A stretch of 43,605 bases of DNA from NCBI GenBank assembly GCA_937899365.1, contig CALBPH010000630.1, positions 1-43,605 on the forward strand. Direction: 5' to 3'. The DNA comes from an uncultured Leptolyngbya sp. Lineage in GTDB: Bacteria; Cyanobacteriota; Cyanobacteriia; Phormidesmidales; Phormidesmidaceae. The translations under genes were made by a program, and so were the position numbers. The notes beneath the pieces are model-generated. The model was given only the letters and a program-made list of their open reading frames with translations. It ran no database searches and was not told where the DNA came from. Shown here piece by piece: positions 20,167-29,201 of this stretch (its first letter is position 1; every line of letters begins with the position of its first letter).

Positions 20167-20946
20167 CTAAAGTTTCAAAAAGTGATCCAGACCCGCCACT
20201 AAAGACGGAGGCCAGCGACGTACATGCTGTACCCAGTCAAGGTCGGTGTAGCGTCGATCGAGGCCACGGGCAGCTGCCCACTGGCTTTCGGCTTCTCCAC
20301 GATTGCCCGTCTCCCATAGAACTGCGGTCAGGGCAGCGCGCACATCCGCATAGTTCGGGTATTTGCGCGCCAGGCTTTTGAGCACTTGGAGGGATTTACC
20401 ATGGTCACCGACCTCAAACAGCGCAATTCCATAGTTGGCATAGCCCAGGGAAAAACTTGGCTGAATGGTAATTGACTGCTCATAATCTTTGAGCGCAGCG
20501 TTCCAATCTCCTTGACCGCCTTTGGCATTACCGCGATTGTTATAGGCAGCAGGGTCATCGGGGGATAGCTTCAGCACTCGATTGTAATCATCAATAGCTG
20601 CCTGCCACTTGCCCACGGCTTCATAGGCAGCACCGCGATTGAGATAAGAGTCAGGCTGTAGTGGAGCGAGGGCAATGGCTTGATCGTAATCGCTGATGGC
20701 CGCTTCAATTTTATTTTGGCTGACTCGCACATTGCCCCGGTTGCTCCACAGTGCGGGCTCATCAGGTAATGCGTCGAGAAGCTGAGTCCAGACAACTTCA
20801 GCCAAGTCAAACTTACCTTTGCTGGTCAGTTCAAACGCCTGTTTACGCAAATCGCCCACAGTCGTCTGAGTGGCGGCTGTGGCTGGCAAAGAGATAGAGG
20901 TGAATCCTAGCCAGAGTCCAAGGGCAATCGCAAATAACCAGCGCAT
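20167..20946 (-). CDS. Secreted/periplasmic TPR-repeat protein (likely start MRWLFAIAL at 20946)
   Basis: Signal peptide MRWLFAIALGLWLGFTSISLPATAA followed by several TPR units (LWSNRGNVRVSQNKIEAAISDYDQAIALAP, SYLNRGAAYEAVGKWQAAIDDYNRVLKLSP). Confidence 0.88.
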   Translation of the reverse strand: MRWLFAIALGLWLGFTSISLPATAATQTTVGDLRKQAFELTSKGKFDLAEVVWTQLLDALPDEPALWSNRGNVRVSQNKIEAAISDYDQAIALAPLQPDSYLNRGAAYEAVGKWQAAIDDYNRVLKLSPDDPAAYNNRGNAKGGQGDWNAALKDYEQSITIQPSFSLGYANYGIALFEVGDHGKSLQVLKSLARKYPNYADVRAALTAVLWETGNRGEAESQWAAARGLDRRYTDLDWVQHVRRWPPSLVAGLDHFLKL

Positions 20947-21016
20947 AGTGTGCAAAGAAGTTTCCTTTAATAGCTTAAAACGGATTGATCTACCCTTGCA
21001 GCCACTGCCGCCATAT

Positions 21017-22000
21017 CTATGGGTGCAATAGGATTTGGTCATGGTCCACATGGGCCATCCAACCACCTGGAAACGGATCGGTCTGGGTGCGATTGGGTGC
21101 ATCGGCCAACGCTACCAGTTTCTCAATATGCTCAAAGTTGAGCTGCTTGGACAGCGCTACCTGTAACAATCGCCGCGCCACCCGCCGCTGCAACGCTAAC
21201 GGAGCTGCCCTAAAGAGTGGACGATGGATGCACCAACCACCTTCGTACGGTGCGACCACAGCAGCATAGAGTTGCTCGGTCTGGGTGTCTAGGTAGGTGA
21301 CCTCAGCGGTAAAAATTTCTGCCGTCTGGGCCAGGATGGTTTCTACATTAGGGTTAAAGTGCGATCGCAAATAGGGCATCAGCTCCTGACGAATGCGATT
21401 ACGACGATACTGCCAGTCATCATTAGAACTGTCATGCCAGACCGCCAGGTTCAGATCACGACAAAATTGTCCTGTCTCCTGGCGGGTCAGTTGCAAAAGG
21501 GGGCGAGTCACCAAAATATCTGCATGGTCTTGATCCAGAGGCCGCTGCCAGCTCAACGCCTGAATTCCATCGGCTCCGCTACCACGCAATAGGTTGTAAA
21601 GCACTGTCTCAGCTCGATCAGTCGCTGTATGGCCCGTAACTACCCAGTGATAGCCATGGGTCCGGGCTAGGTTTGCAAACACTCGATAACGCCAAGTACG
21701 GGCCGCTGCTTCAGTTTTTTCTAATGCTTGAGCTTTTTCAATAAAGCAAGCAATCTCCCAACCCTCTGCCAGTTTTAAAACATGGGCCGCATTCTCAGCA
21801 GAATCCTCCCGCCAGCCATGATCGCAATGGACTATCGCCAACTGCCAGCCCCACTGCGCCCTGAGGTCAAAAAGCAGCGTAGCCATACACAACGACTCCT
21901 GCCCCCCAGACACAGCCATCAAAATAGCGGTGTCTTTCGGGAGCAGGATCTTTGATTTCAGTAATGTATGGATTCGAGCGTGGGTAGGGGTCCAAGGCAT
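21017..22000 (-). CDS. tilS: tRNA(Ile)-lysidine synthetase
   Basis: PP-loop variant VSGGQESLCM, VHCDHGWREDSAENA, VTGHTATDRAETVLYNLLRGSGADG, RNRIRQELMPYL. Confidence 0.94.
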   Translation of the reverse strand: MPWTPTHARIHTLLKSKILLPKDTAILMAVSGGQESLCMATLLFDLRAQWGWQLAIVHCDHGWREDSAENAAHVLKLAEGWEIACFIEKAQALEKTEAAARTWRYRVFANLARTHGYHWVVTGHTATDRAETVLYNLLRGSGADGIQALSWQRPLDQDHADILVTRPLLQLTRQETGQFCRDLNLAVWHDSSNDDWQYRRNRIRQELMPYLRSHFNPNVETILAQTAEIFTAEVTYLDTQTEQLYAAVVAPYEGGWCIHRPLFRAAPLALQRRVARRLLQVALSKQLNFEHIEKLVALADAPNRTQTDPFPGGWMAHVDHDQILLHP

Positions 22001-22025
22001 ATTGACTCTCTACCCACTCCCTAAC

Positions 22026-23984
22026 CTACTTACCCATATCCTTTAGATCGTCAGCAACATCAGATGCCTTGTCTTTGAGGTTACCAGCTTGATTGCCAAC
22101 CTGATTCACACCGCTGCGCACACGCTGCCAGAGGGGTTGAGACCCTTCTTTAGCATCGTTAGCCACATTTTTTACAGTATTACTAGCAGCATCAGTCATA
22201 CCACTGAGCTTATCGGTGGCAGCACCTGCACCCCCTTGAAGCGTATTACCTACACTGTCAAAACCACCGTTGACACCATCGCCAAGACTACTGATACCAC
22301 CTTGTACGGCATTACCAGCACTTCCTAAGCCACCTTTGATGCCATCCACACCTTGCTGAGCAGCACCTTGCACGTTGTCCAAACTGCCTTGAGCGACATC
22401 ACCAACCTTGCCCAGGCCGCCTTTAGCAGCATCACCCATATGGCCTAAACCATCTTGAATGCTGCCAAAACCGCCTTTGGCAGCATCACTGACATTACCA
22501 AGACCGGCTTTCCCGCCACCTAAGCCACCTTTGGCAGCATCGCCGACATTATCAAGACCTCCCTTGAGATGATCTAGACCATCTTTAGCGGTAGCACCAA
22601 CATTGCCCAGGCCATCCTTAGCCACATTGCCACCCTGCTTAGCCGCAGCCCAAGCAGTGCCGCCAGCCGCTACAGCACCGGCTGCTGTGGCTGTTCCAAC
22701 ATTACCGACACTAGATAGAGCGCCATCGGTAGTTACAGATGCCATGTTGGCATCTTTGCGACGACGAGAGCCCCAAGCCACCAGACCTAAGCAAGCGGCC
22801 GGTACAACCATCAGCCACCAAAGATTGATTCGAGTTTGTGATTTAGGGTTGCGATCGCTAACCGGTTGTTCTGCCGCTGCCGTCGCCTGATTAGCAGCAT
22901 TACCAGCCACATCAGCGGCGCCCTCAATCGCATCACCAGCAACGTCAGCGGCACCTTCAACAGCCACACCAGCCGCATCAGTCGCGCCCTCCAGAGCATT
23001 ACCAGCAACGCCAGCGGCACTCTGAACAGCTCCACCAGCGGCATCGGTCACGCCCTCAAGGGCATTACCAGCAACGTCAGCAGCACCTTTTACCGTATTA
23101 CCAGCCGCACTGACTACACCAGCCAAAGGATTCACGGACGTCAGAGCAGATTGACCCGGTGCACCCGTCGCATAGCCCAAAAATGCCGCAACAGCCGGAG
23201 ACGGTTCGCCACTATAAATCAACGAAAAAGGCTGGGAGAAAGGATAGCGGGCATCGCTGGGCAATGTCTTGTGCATCGACAATGTACGCACGCCAGCCAG
23301 ATCATTTACTTGATCAACCAGGACATAGCCAATCCCATCGGTGCCAAGACCCTTAGCAATATCGGCTGCACTATCGGTCTCTAGTTGAGATGCAGTTTCG
23401 CCAGTAGCAAACTCAGCCGCCTTAAACACAGGGTAAGCGGCCAAGGCTAGGCGGGTCTCGCTGGTATCAGGCCGATCTATTAAACGAATAGGCGTATTGG
23501 GTCCACCAACTTCAGACCAATTCGTGATCTCACCCCGAAAAATTTTGGCAAACTGCTCACTGCTTAAACCACCAGTAAACGGGTTATCGGCACCCACAAT
23601 GACAGCAATTTTAATGCGCTGAACATCCACAGCGGCCAGACCTTGCTCAGTTTCAGCTGTGGTCAAAGGACGACTTATGGCAGCCAGGTCAGCATCACCA
23701 ACCAATAACGATTGGATAGCTCGATCGGCACCCATCGCATCGACGTTCACCTCAGCCCCGTCAAATTTACCCTCAAAACTTGTTTTGAGCGCCTCACTAA
23801 TCAGAGTCATGGCATCGGAACCACTGCTTACCAAAAGTTTCGTATCGCTAGACACGGTAATGGGGGCATCAAAAGTAGCGGGGGCAGCAATGGCCGTAAA
23901 ACTAAAAAGAGACGAGTAGGGCGCAACAACTGCCAACAACGCAACTGTCGCCGCCAGGGAAACGGTAGAGCGGGGCCTAAACAT
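22026..23984 (-). CDS. PstS-like substrate-binding protein with membrane anchor and amphipathic repeat regions on both sides of the TM helix
   Basis: Signal peptide; PBP-like DAMTLISEALKTSFEGKF...DADLAAISRPLTTAE...IAVIVGADNPFTGGLSSEQFAKIFRGEITNWSEVGG; 7x 11-mers; TM NLWWLMVVPAACLGLVAWGSRRRKD; glycine/alanine/lysine repeat C-terminus. Confidence 0.85.
   Translation of the reverse strand: MFRPRSTVSLAATVALLAVVAPYSSLFSFTAIAAPATFDAPITVSSDTKLLVSSGSDAMTLISEALKTSFEGKFDGAEVNVDAMGADRAIQSLLVGDADLAAISRPLTTAETEQGLAAVDVQRIKIAVIVGADNPFTGGLSSEQFAKIFRGEITNWSEVGGPNTPIRLIDRPDTSETRLALAAYPVFKAAEFATGETASQLETDSAADIAKGLGTDGIGYVLVDQVNDLAGVRTLSMHKTLPSDARYPFSQPFSLIYSGEPSPAVAAFLGYATGAPGQSALTSVNPLAGVVSAAGNTVKGAADVAGNALEGVTDAAGGAVQSAAGVAGNALEGATDAAGVAVEGAADVAGDAIEGAADVAGNAANQATAAAEQPVSDRNPKSQTRINLWWLMVVPAACLGLVAWGSRRRKDANMASVTTDGALSSVGNVGTATAAGAVAAGGTAWAAAKQGGNVAKDGLGNVGATAKDGLDHLKGGLDNVGDAAKGGLGGGKAGLGNVSDAAKGGFGSIQDGLGHMGDAAKGGLGKVGDVAQGSLDNVQGAAQQGVDGIKGGLGSAGNAVQGGISSLGDGVNGGFDSVGNTLQGGAGAATDKLSGMTDAASNTVKNVANDAKEGSQPLWQRVRSGVNQVGNQAGNLKDKASDVADDLKDMGK
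22200..22613 (-). repeat. Mixed 33-nt/21-nt coding repeats (11-aa and 7-aa units) in the predicted cytoplasmic tail
   Basis: GLGNVGATAKD/GLDHLKG/GLDNVGDAAKG/GLGGGKA/GLGNVSDAAKG/GFGSIQD/GLGHMGDAAKG/GLGKVGDVAQG/SLDNVQGAAQQ/GVDGIKG/GLGSAGNAVQG/GISSLGDGVNG/GFDSVGNTLQG/GAGAATDKLSG. Confidence 0.93.
22872..23102 (-). repeat. Seven tandem 33-nt coding repeats (11-aa units)
   Basis: GNTVKGAADVA/GNALEGVTDAA/GGAVQSAAGVA/GNALEGATDAA/GVAVEGAADVA/GDAIEGAADVA/GNAANQATAAA. Confidence 0.95.
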
Positions 23985-24575
23985 GTCTAAAAACCTCGTA
24001 TAAGAAACGCTGACTCAACCAGCGCTGATTAGAATCGATGGCAATCTTATCGTCGTAAGAAAATCAAAATCAATACTTGACGTCCGTAAATACTCACATC
24101 AACGCGTAAAGACCTCATCTTTGAGCAATAAAACCAATAATTTGCCCTAATTTAAGCCAATACAATCAAAATCAAAAAATCTATGCCAATGTACTGCTAC
24201 GTCTGGCATTACAGGAACCAGCCGTCACCATCAACGAAGGGTAGGATGAATCATCAAATTTCAGTTCTTTTGAGAAGCTTAATTCTTTTTGTAAATGCAG
24301 CGTTGTCTATAAGATTTGTCACTCAAGGAAACATCTTTCAAACGTTACGGCTTAACGTCTTCAAGACATCACGATTAAATATAGACCTGACACAGTGCTA
24401 TTTCCGTAGTTTTTATCAGCTCACGTATCAAAAAATCTAAAAATAGTTCAAACCATACCCTGCTTAGAAAGTGTGTCCGGCCCTATAGTGGTTTATGCTC
24501 TTCGGTGATGCACAGGTCAATGTTTTTGTCTGCAGTTGAGGGCAATCCAAAAGCACTCTTAGCAAGCTCAGATAT

Positions 24576-25610
24576 ATGGATAACGGCACAGGTAATAAAA
24601 CGACAGCTCCCAAGACCGCCAGTGGCGATTTCAGCTCCGATGAGCACACCATTAAAGGCTCAGAGCCGCCTTCAATGGCCGTTTCTGGTGAGGGTAGCCA
24701 GGCTGAGTCAGATGGCAACGCTGCTGCAGAGTCTCGTGCGGCTCTATCGGCACGCTTAAAAACATCAAAGAATGTAGAGCTATACGTATTTGAGTCCGAT
24801 GCCAATAGCGATCAACAAACGTCGCCCCTTGCAGATGTTGCCTCCCTCGAAATAGAGGTAGACCAGGAACAGGACGTCTCTAACGTCTCTAAACAGCAGC
24901 TGACATTCAAGAGTGAGCAGGGTCGGCTGTTACTGATACTGCCCCCGGCTGCTGAAAAAAGTTTTACCCCCGTTGAGTGGGAAGACCTGTGCCATCAGCT
25001 AACATTGCGGCTAAATTCTGGCGATCGGTTTTTAGAGCCCAACACAACGGTGCATTTAATTGCTCGGGATCGTCTGCTGGATAGTCGTCAACTCCAAGAA
25101 ATCGATCAGCTGCTGCAAACGGCTAAGCTGCGCATGAAGCGAATTTATACCCAGCGCCGACAGACCGCTGTGGCGGCCACAACGGCTGGATATTCGGTAG
25201 AGCAGCAAACTAAGTTAGAGCATCTGACCGGTGCATCTGACCAGGGGAAGGCGCTAGAAACACCCCTTTATGTGCAAATGACCGTACGCTCTGGCACAGA
25301 AATTCGCCATCCTGGTTCAATTGTGGTTTTAGGCGATGTGAATCCGGGTGGAGCCTTGATCGCGGCTGGGGATATTTTTGTTTGGGGTCGCCTGCGGGGG
25401 GTGGCCCATGCTGGCTCCGAGGGCAATGCCGCCTGCCGCATTATGGCCCTACATATGCAACCCACCCAGCTGCGTATCGCTGATCAGGTAGCTCGGGCAC
25501 CCGAGAACCCCCCCACACAGTATCAGCCGGAAGTGGCCTATGTGACTCAAGGCAGCATTCGAATTGCGATCGCATCTGAGTTTGCCCAAATCCACCTCAA
25601 CGCCCCGTAA
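24576..25610 (+). CDS. minC: Septum site-determining protein MinC with long disordered N-terminal region
   Basis: C-terminal beta-helix domain VRSGTEIRHPGSIVVLGDVNPGGALIAAGDIFVWGRLRGVAHAGSEGNAACRIMALHMQPTQLRIAD; upstream of minD. Confidence 0.95.
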   Translation: MDNGTGNKTTAPKTASGDFSSDEHTIKGSEPPSMAVSGEGSQAESDGNAAAESRAALSARLKTSKNVELYVFESDANSDQQTSPLADVASLEIEVDQEQDVSNVSKQQLTFKSEQGRLLLILPPAAEKSFTPVEWEDLCHQLTLRLNSGDRFLEPNTTVHLIARDRLLDSRQLQEIDQLLQTAKLRMKRIYTQRRQTAVAATTAGYSVEQQTKLEHLTGASDQGKALETPLYVQMTVRSGTEIRHPGSIVVLGDVNPGGALIAAGDIFVWGRLRGVAHAGSEGNAACRIMALHMQPTQLRIADQVARAPENPPTQYQPEVAYVTQGSIRIAIASEFAQIHLNAP

Positions 25611-25764
25611 TCACCGTTTGCCCAAAGGCACCGTTCTGGCCTATTCGCAAGCCTTCCCTAGAAATTCCCCAGGGAAATCCCAAAAAATTTGCCATAACGT
25701 GAGACTATTGCCCTACTTGAGCCCTGTGCCCTACCAACAACACCCTCAATCGCCCGTTTAATCC

Positions 25765-26565
25765 ATGGCTATGAACCGTATTATCGTCGTTACCTCCGGC
25801 AAGGGAGGCGTTGGGAAAACCACCTGCACCGCTAACCTGGGGATGGCCCTAGCCAAGGCAGGGAAACGCGTCGCCGTCATTGATGCTGACTTTGGATTAC
25901 GCAATTTAGACCTGCTTCTGGGTTTAGAAAACCGCATTGTCTACACAGCGCTAGATGTTTTAGCAGGGGAGTGTCGACTCGATCAGGCCCTGGTAAAAGA
26001 CAAGCGCCAACCCAACTTGGCTCTGTTACCTGCGGCTCAAAACCGCTCTAAGGAGTCGATTACACCAGAACAGATGAAAAAGCTGGTCAGAGCCCTGACC
26101 AAAGCCTATAACTTTGTCTTAATCGATAGCCCAGCAGGGATTGAAATGGGCTTTCGCAACGCCATTGTGGCGGCCCGCGAAGCCATTATTGTCACCACTC
26201 CCGAAATTTCTGCCGTCCGGGATGCTGACCGCGTTATTGGCCTATTAGAAGCCAATGATATTAAAGCCATGCGACTGATTATTAATCGTCTGAAGCCCGC
26301 CATGGTAGAAGCGCAACAGATGATGTCAGTCAAAGATGTGCAGGACATCTTAGCGGTTCCACTGCTAGGGGTCATTCCCGATGATGAACAGGTGGTAGTC
26401 TCCACCAATAATGGAGAACCCTTAATCCTAGATAAGGAACTTTCTAAAGCGGGTACCGCCGTATCTAATATTGCGCGTCGCTTGCAGGGGGAAAAGGTGC
26501 CGCTGATGGATTTGAGTGTGCCAAAAGATAGCTTTTTTAAGAAACTACGTCAGTTATTTAATTAG
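25765..26565 (+). CDS. minD: Septum site-determining ATPase MinD
   Basis: RIIVVTSGKGGVGKTTCTANLGMALAKAGKRVAVIDADFGLRNLDLLLGLENRIVYT; C-terminal amphipathic membrane-targeting end FFKKLRQLFN. Confidence 0.98.
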   Translation: MAMNRIIVVTSGKGGVGKTTCTANLGMALAKAGKRVAVIDADFGLRNLDLLLGLENRIVYTALDVLAGECRLDQALVKDKRQPNLALLPAAQNRSKESITPEQMKKLVRALTKAYNFVLIDSPAGIEMGFRNAIVAAREAIIVTTPEISAVRDADRVIGLLEANDIKAMRLIINRLKPAMVEAQQMMSVKDVQDILAVPLLGVIPDDEQVVVSTNNGEPLILDKELSKAGTAVSNIARRLQGEKVPLMDLSVPKDSFFKKLRQLFN

Positions 26566-26671
26566 GGTTACCGAGACGGTCGATAGGCGGCGACCGTTAT
26601 ATCGTTGCTGATTCATAAGGTGATCTGCAACGCCACTATTTTTAATGCTCCTCGCCTTATCGGAAATGACC

Positions 26672-27067
26672 ATGATTAGTGAATTATTTGAGAGACTCTT
26701 TGGCTCCCGTGAACCGGTAAGTCGTGATACGGCTAAGCAGCGGTTACAGTTTGTCTTAGCCCATGACCGCTCCGACATTTCACCCCAAAACTTAGAAAAG
26801 CTACGTCAAGAAATTTTGGAGGTAGTGTCGCGTTATGTTGAGCTCGACTTCGACAGCCTTGAATTTTCCCTCGAATCAGACAATCGCATGACCGCGCTGA
26901 TGGCCAATTTACCCATTCGGCGGGTGCGGTCCAATCCGTTAGAACCAGATAGCCCCGTGGTGGAAACAGAACAGGAACCACGGCTGGAGATAGAAGATGG
27001 TTCCATTGAAGGTCTAGAGGAAGTCGTTGAAGAAGCCTCGGAGACCGCGGATATTCCGGCAGAGTAA
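26672..27067 (+). CDS. minE: Cell division topological specificity factor MinE with acidic C-terminal extension (start MISELFERLFG; ORF opens at 26645)
   Basis: SRDTAKQRLQFVLAHDRSDISPQNLEKLRQEILEVVSRYVELDFDSLEFSLESDNRMTALMANLPIRRV. Confidence 0.96.
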   Translation: MISELFERLFGSREPVSRDTAKQRLQFVLAHDRSDISPQNLEKLRQEILEVVSRYVELDFDSLEFSLESDNRMTALMANLPIRRVRSNPLEPDSPVVETEQEPRLEIEDGSIEGLEEVVEEASETADIPAE

Positions 27068-27078
27068 TTTATTCATGT

Positions 27079-27130
27079 CCGATTTTTGATGCAGAGACGT
27101 TCCATGGAACGTCTCTGCATCAAAAATCGG
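27079..27130. repeat. Perfect 52-bp palindrome (26-bp arms, no loop) between convergent genes
   Basis: CCGATTTTTGATGCAGAGACGTTCCATGGAACGTCTCTGCATCAAAAATCGG reads identically on both strands. Confidence 0.97.
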
Positions 27131-27131
27131 G

Positions 27132-27596
27132 TTATCGCCATTGGCGGTTATATTCATAGATTGCGATCGCACCCGCCGTTTGCACATTTAGGGACTCCAC
27201 CCGACCATACTGGGGAATCGTTAGCGCCACGTCGCACAGGGCCAAGATATCGGTTGGAATACCCGTCAGTTCTCGCCCCAGCAGCAATAGGGTTTTAGGT
27301 GCAAAAGCATAGCCGCTGAGCGGCTGCGCCGATTTATGGACCGTCAGGGCCACTACTTGAAAGCCTACCTGCTGGCCTAGCCACGCTTTCAACTGGTCCG
27401 GTGGGCAGTAGTCCAACCGCTGCCACTGGTGGGCTGATGCCGCAATTTTACGAAACTCCCACGAATCATCTGATCTGGGCAACATTAGCTGCTCCACACC
27501 CAACACCTCACAGCTGCGGCAGAGAGCCGCCTGGTTAGTGATTTTCTCTAGCAAGGAAGCACAGACAATCAGATGGGCAGACTCCGTATGGCTCAC
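27132..27596 (-). CDS. TrmH/SpoU-family RNA 2'-O-methyltransferase
   Basis: LLLGRELTGIPTDILALCDVALTIPQYGRVESLNVQTAGAIAIYEY (SPOUT motifs 2 and 3). Confidence 0.9.
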   Translation of the reverse strand: MSHTESAHLIVCASLLEKITNQAALCRSCEVLGVEQLMLPRSDDSWEFRKIAASAHQWQRLDYCPPDQLKAWLGQQVGFQVVALTVHKSAQPLSGYAFAPKTLLLLGRELTGIPTDILALCDVALTIPQYGRVESLNVQTAGAIAIYEYNRQWR

Positions 27597-27642
27597 ACCG
27601 CTGCCCCCTTAGTAAGACCAAAACCCAATGCGCCTAAAGGCC

Positions 27643-28248
27643 CTAGTCCGCTGGCACCAGCTCCACATTCAGCTCATTCACCACCCGGCGACGTAGCGTC
27701 TCCGACTGATCACGGGGTAGCAGATCAAACACCTCGCGAAATACATCGTCGAGGTCTTCATAGCTTACGGCCCCAATGCGATCAAAGCGGACCTTGCCGC
27801 TACCGTCGATGATCAGCGTTTGGGGGACTGAGTCTTTATTAAAGTAGTAGCCTGGCTGGTCGGGCTCAAAAGCAGATTTTTCCTTTAAGGGCACAGCATC
27901 AGCAGCGATGGGCACAAAGTTTACAGCCCGACCGTAGGGAGCCTGTAGCTGAGAGATGGCAAATGAATATTCCTTACAATCGCTACTGTCATCCACATAG
28001 AAAAAGAGCAGCGCTGGTTTTTCTTTCTTGAGGGATTGGGCCAAGGTGGCGCGGGGCGGCACAATAGCTCCGTTACCGGCATAGAGGGCAAAAATATTGC
28101 CATCGTATCGGTCATCGTTAAGGCTGGCTAAGGCGGCGTCAGGAAAACACAAGGTGGGGAGCAGGAGAGTTGCGATCGCAGCCCCAACCATCAGCCAGCG
28201 ACCTAGCAATCGACGAAGTTTCAACTTTCCAAACTCAAAACTACCCAT
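27643..28248 (-). CDS. Thioredoxin-fold thylakoid/lumenal protein, possibly a photosystem I accumulation factor homologue
   Basis: Signal/TM N-terminus LMVGAAIATLLLPTLCFPDAALA; KPALLFFYVDDSSDCKEYSFAISQLQAPYGRAVNFVPIAADA...VPQTLIIDGSGKVRFDRIG. Confidence 0.7.
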   Translation of the reverse strand: MGSFEFGKLKLRRLLGRWLMVGAAIATLLLPTLCFPDAALASLNDDRYDGNIFALYAGNGAIVPPRATLAQSLKKEKPALLFFYVDDSSDCKEYSFAISQLQAPYGRAVNFVPIAADAVPLKEKSAFEPDQPGYYFNKDSVPQTLIIDGSGKVRFDRIGAVSYEDLDDVFREVFDLLPRDQSETLRRRVVNELNVELVPAD

Positions 28249-28333
28249 CCAACTCCTGACCCACAACATCACATCACTACTATTACGCCACACAACGGAC
28301 CGTCTCCCCACGGCAGCGCTAAAAAAACAGACG

Positions 28334-28945
28334 CTAGGTTCCCCGAAAACTCTGGATCACAGTCTGCAATTCATCCTTAGCCGCGCCGTAGTTTTCTACC
28401 GTGGTCCAAGCCACCACCTGGTAATAGTTAGTCTGACCCTCAACCGTTGTGTGCAGGTACATCACCGGCTGATTATCTATGCGTCCTTGGACTTCATACT
28501 GTAGGGCATTCATGCCATTTAAGGCGGTCATTGATGTGGGCACTTCAGTCTGCTCCTGGGTCAATCCCCGATCTAAGAAGCTTAGATACTGAGTTGCATT
28601 GTCAGAAAGACCCAGGGCACCAATGTCTGCCCCCTTGGGGTCTGCCAAAACCAGCACGTACATGGTTCTATCTTCCCGCGCAGCATACAGGTCAGCGTCA
28701 GGGCGCAAATTCTGCACATCGACCCACCCATTGGGTAGGGTTAGTTCCACATCCCTCTCTTCATTTCTTAGCTGGACCTGACCGTTAGACAAGTTTTGAA
28801 TCGAAATGGCATTGATGACATCTTTGGTGCGATCACCAAAGCGATCGCAACCCGTTGCCCCCAGCAGTAAAAACGCTGACAGCCCCAACAGAGCCGGTGT
28901 TCTCAAGAAATTCAGTTTTCCTCGATGCTCAAACGTACAATCCAT
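28334..28945 (-). CDS. Hypothetical lipoprotein, PsbP/Mog1-like fold suspected
   Basis: Lipobox LLLGATGC; VELTLPNGWVDVQNLRPDADLYAAREDRTMYVLVLADPK...YYQVVAWTTVENYGAAKDELQTVIQSFR. Confidence 0.7.
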   Translation of the reverse strand: MDCTFEHRGKLNFLRTPALLGLSAFLLLGATGCDRFGDRTKDVINAISIQNLSNGQVQLRNEERDVELTLPNGWVDVQNLRPDADLYAAREDRTMYVLVLADPKGADIGALGLSDNATQYLSFLDRGLTQEQTEVPTSMTALNGMNALQYEVQGRIDNQPVMYLHTTVEGQTNYYQVVAWTTVENYGAAKDELQTVIQSFRGT

Positions 28946-29201
28946 GGGTCTACCCCGACTTCAAAGCAATTGCTGGCATTCTATAGCGTTCGTCCCATTC
29001 TTAGAACAGCGAAGCCTAGGCCCAAGGCACAACGCCCTACTAGCCAAAGCATAAATCACATTTCCATAAAACCTTGGATTTTTGATGAGGCGAATACAGC
29101 ACCTGTGTGCGCAAAACTATAATTACCGTTTGCCAAGAACGCAAGGTTATCGCTTTGACCTATGCTGGACTATGGAAATTTCTTCATAAAAACTAGAGGC
29201 C

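Noticed and set aside
22200-23102. Regular repeats that could be mistaken for a CRISPR array
   Set aside because: Units are contiguous 33/21-nt coding repeats with no unique spacers and no cas genes nearby.
22866-23384. 172-aa + strand ORF with ITSNVSGT repeats
   Set aside because: Antisense of the 33-nt repeats in the PstS-like gene; the minus strand carries the coherent signal peptide, PBP and TM architecture.
24183-24440. 85-aa + strand ORF upstream of minC
   Set aside because: AT-rich intergenic DNA, no recognisable motif.
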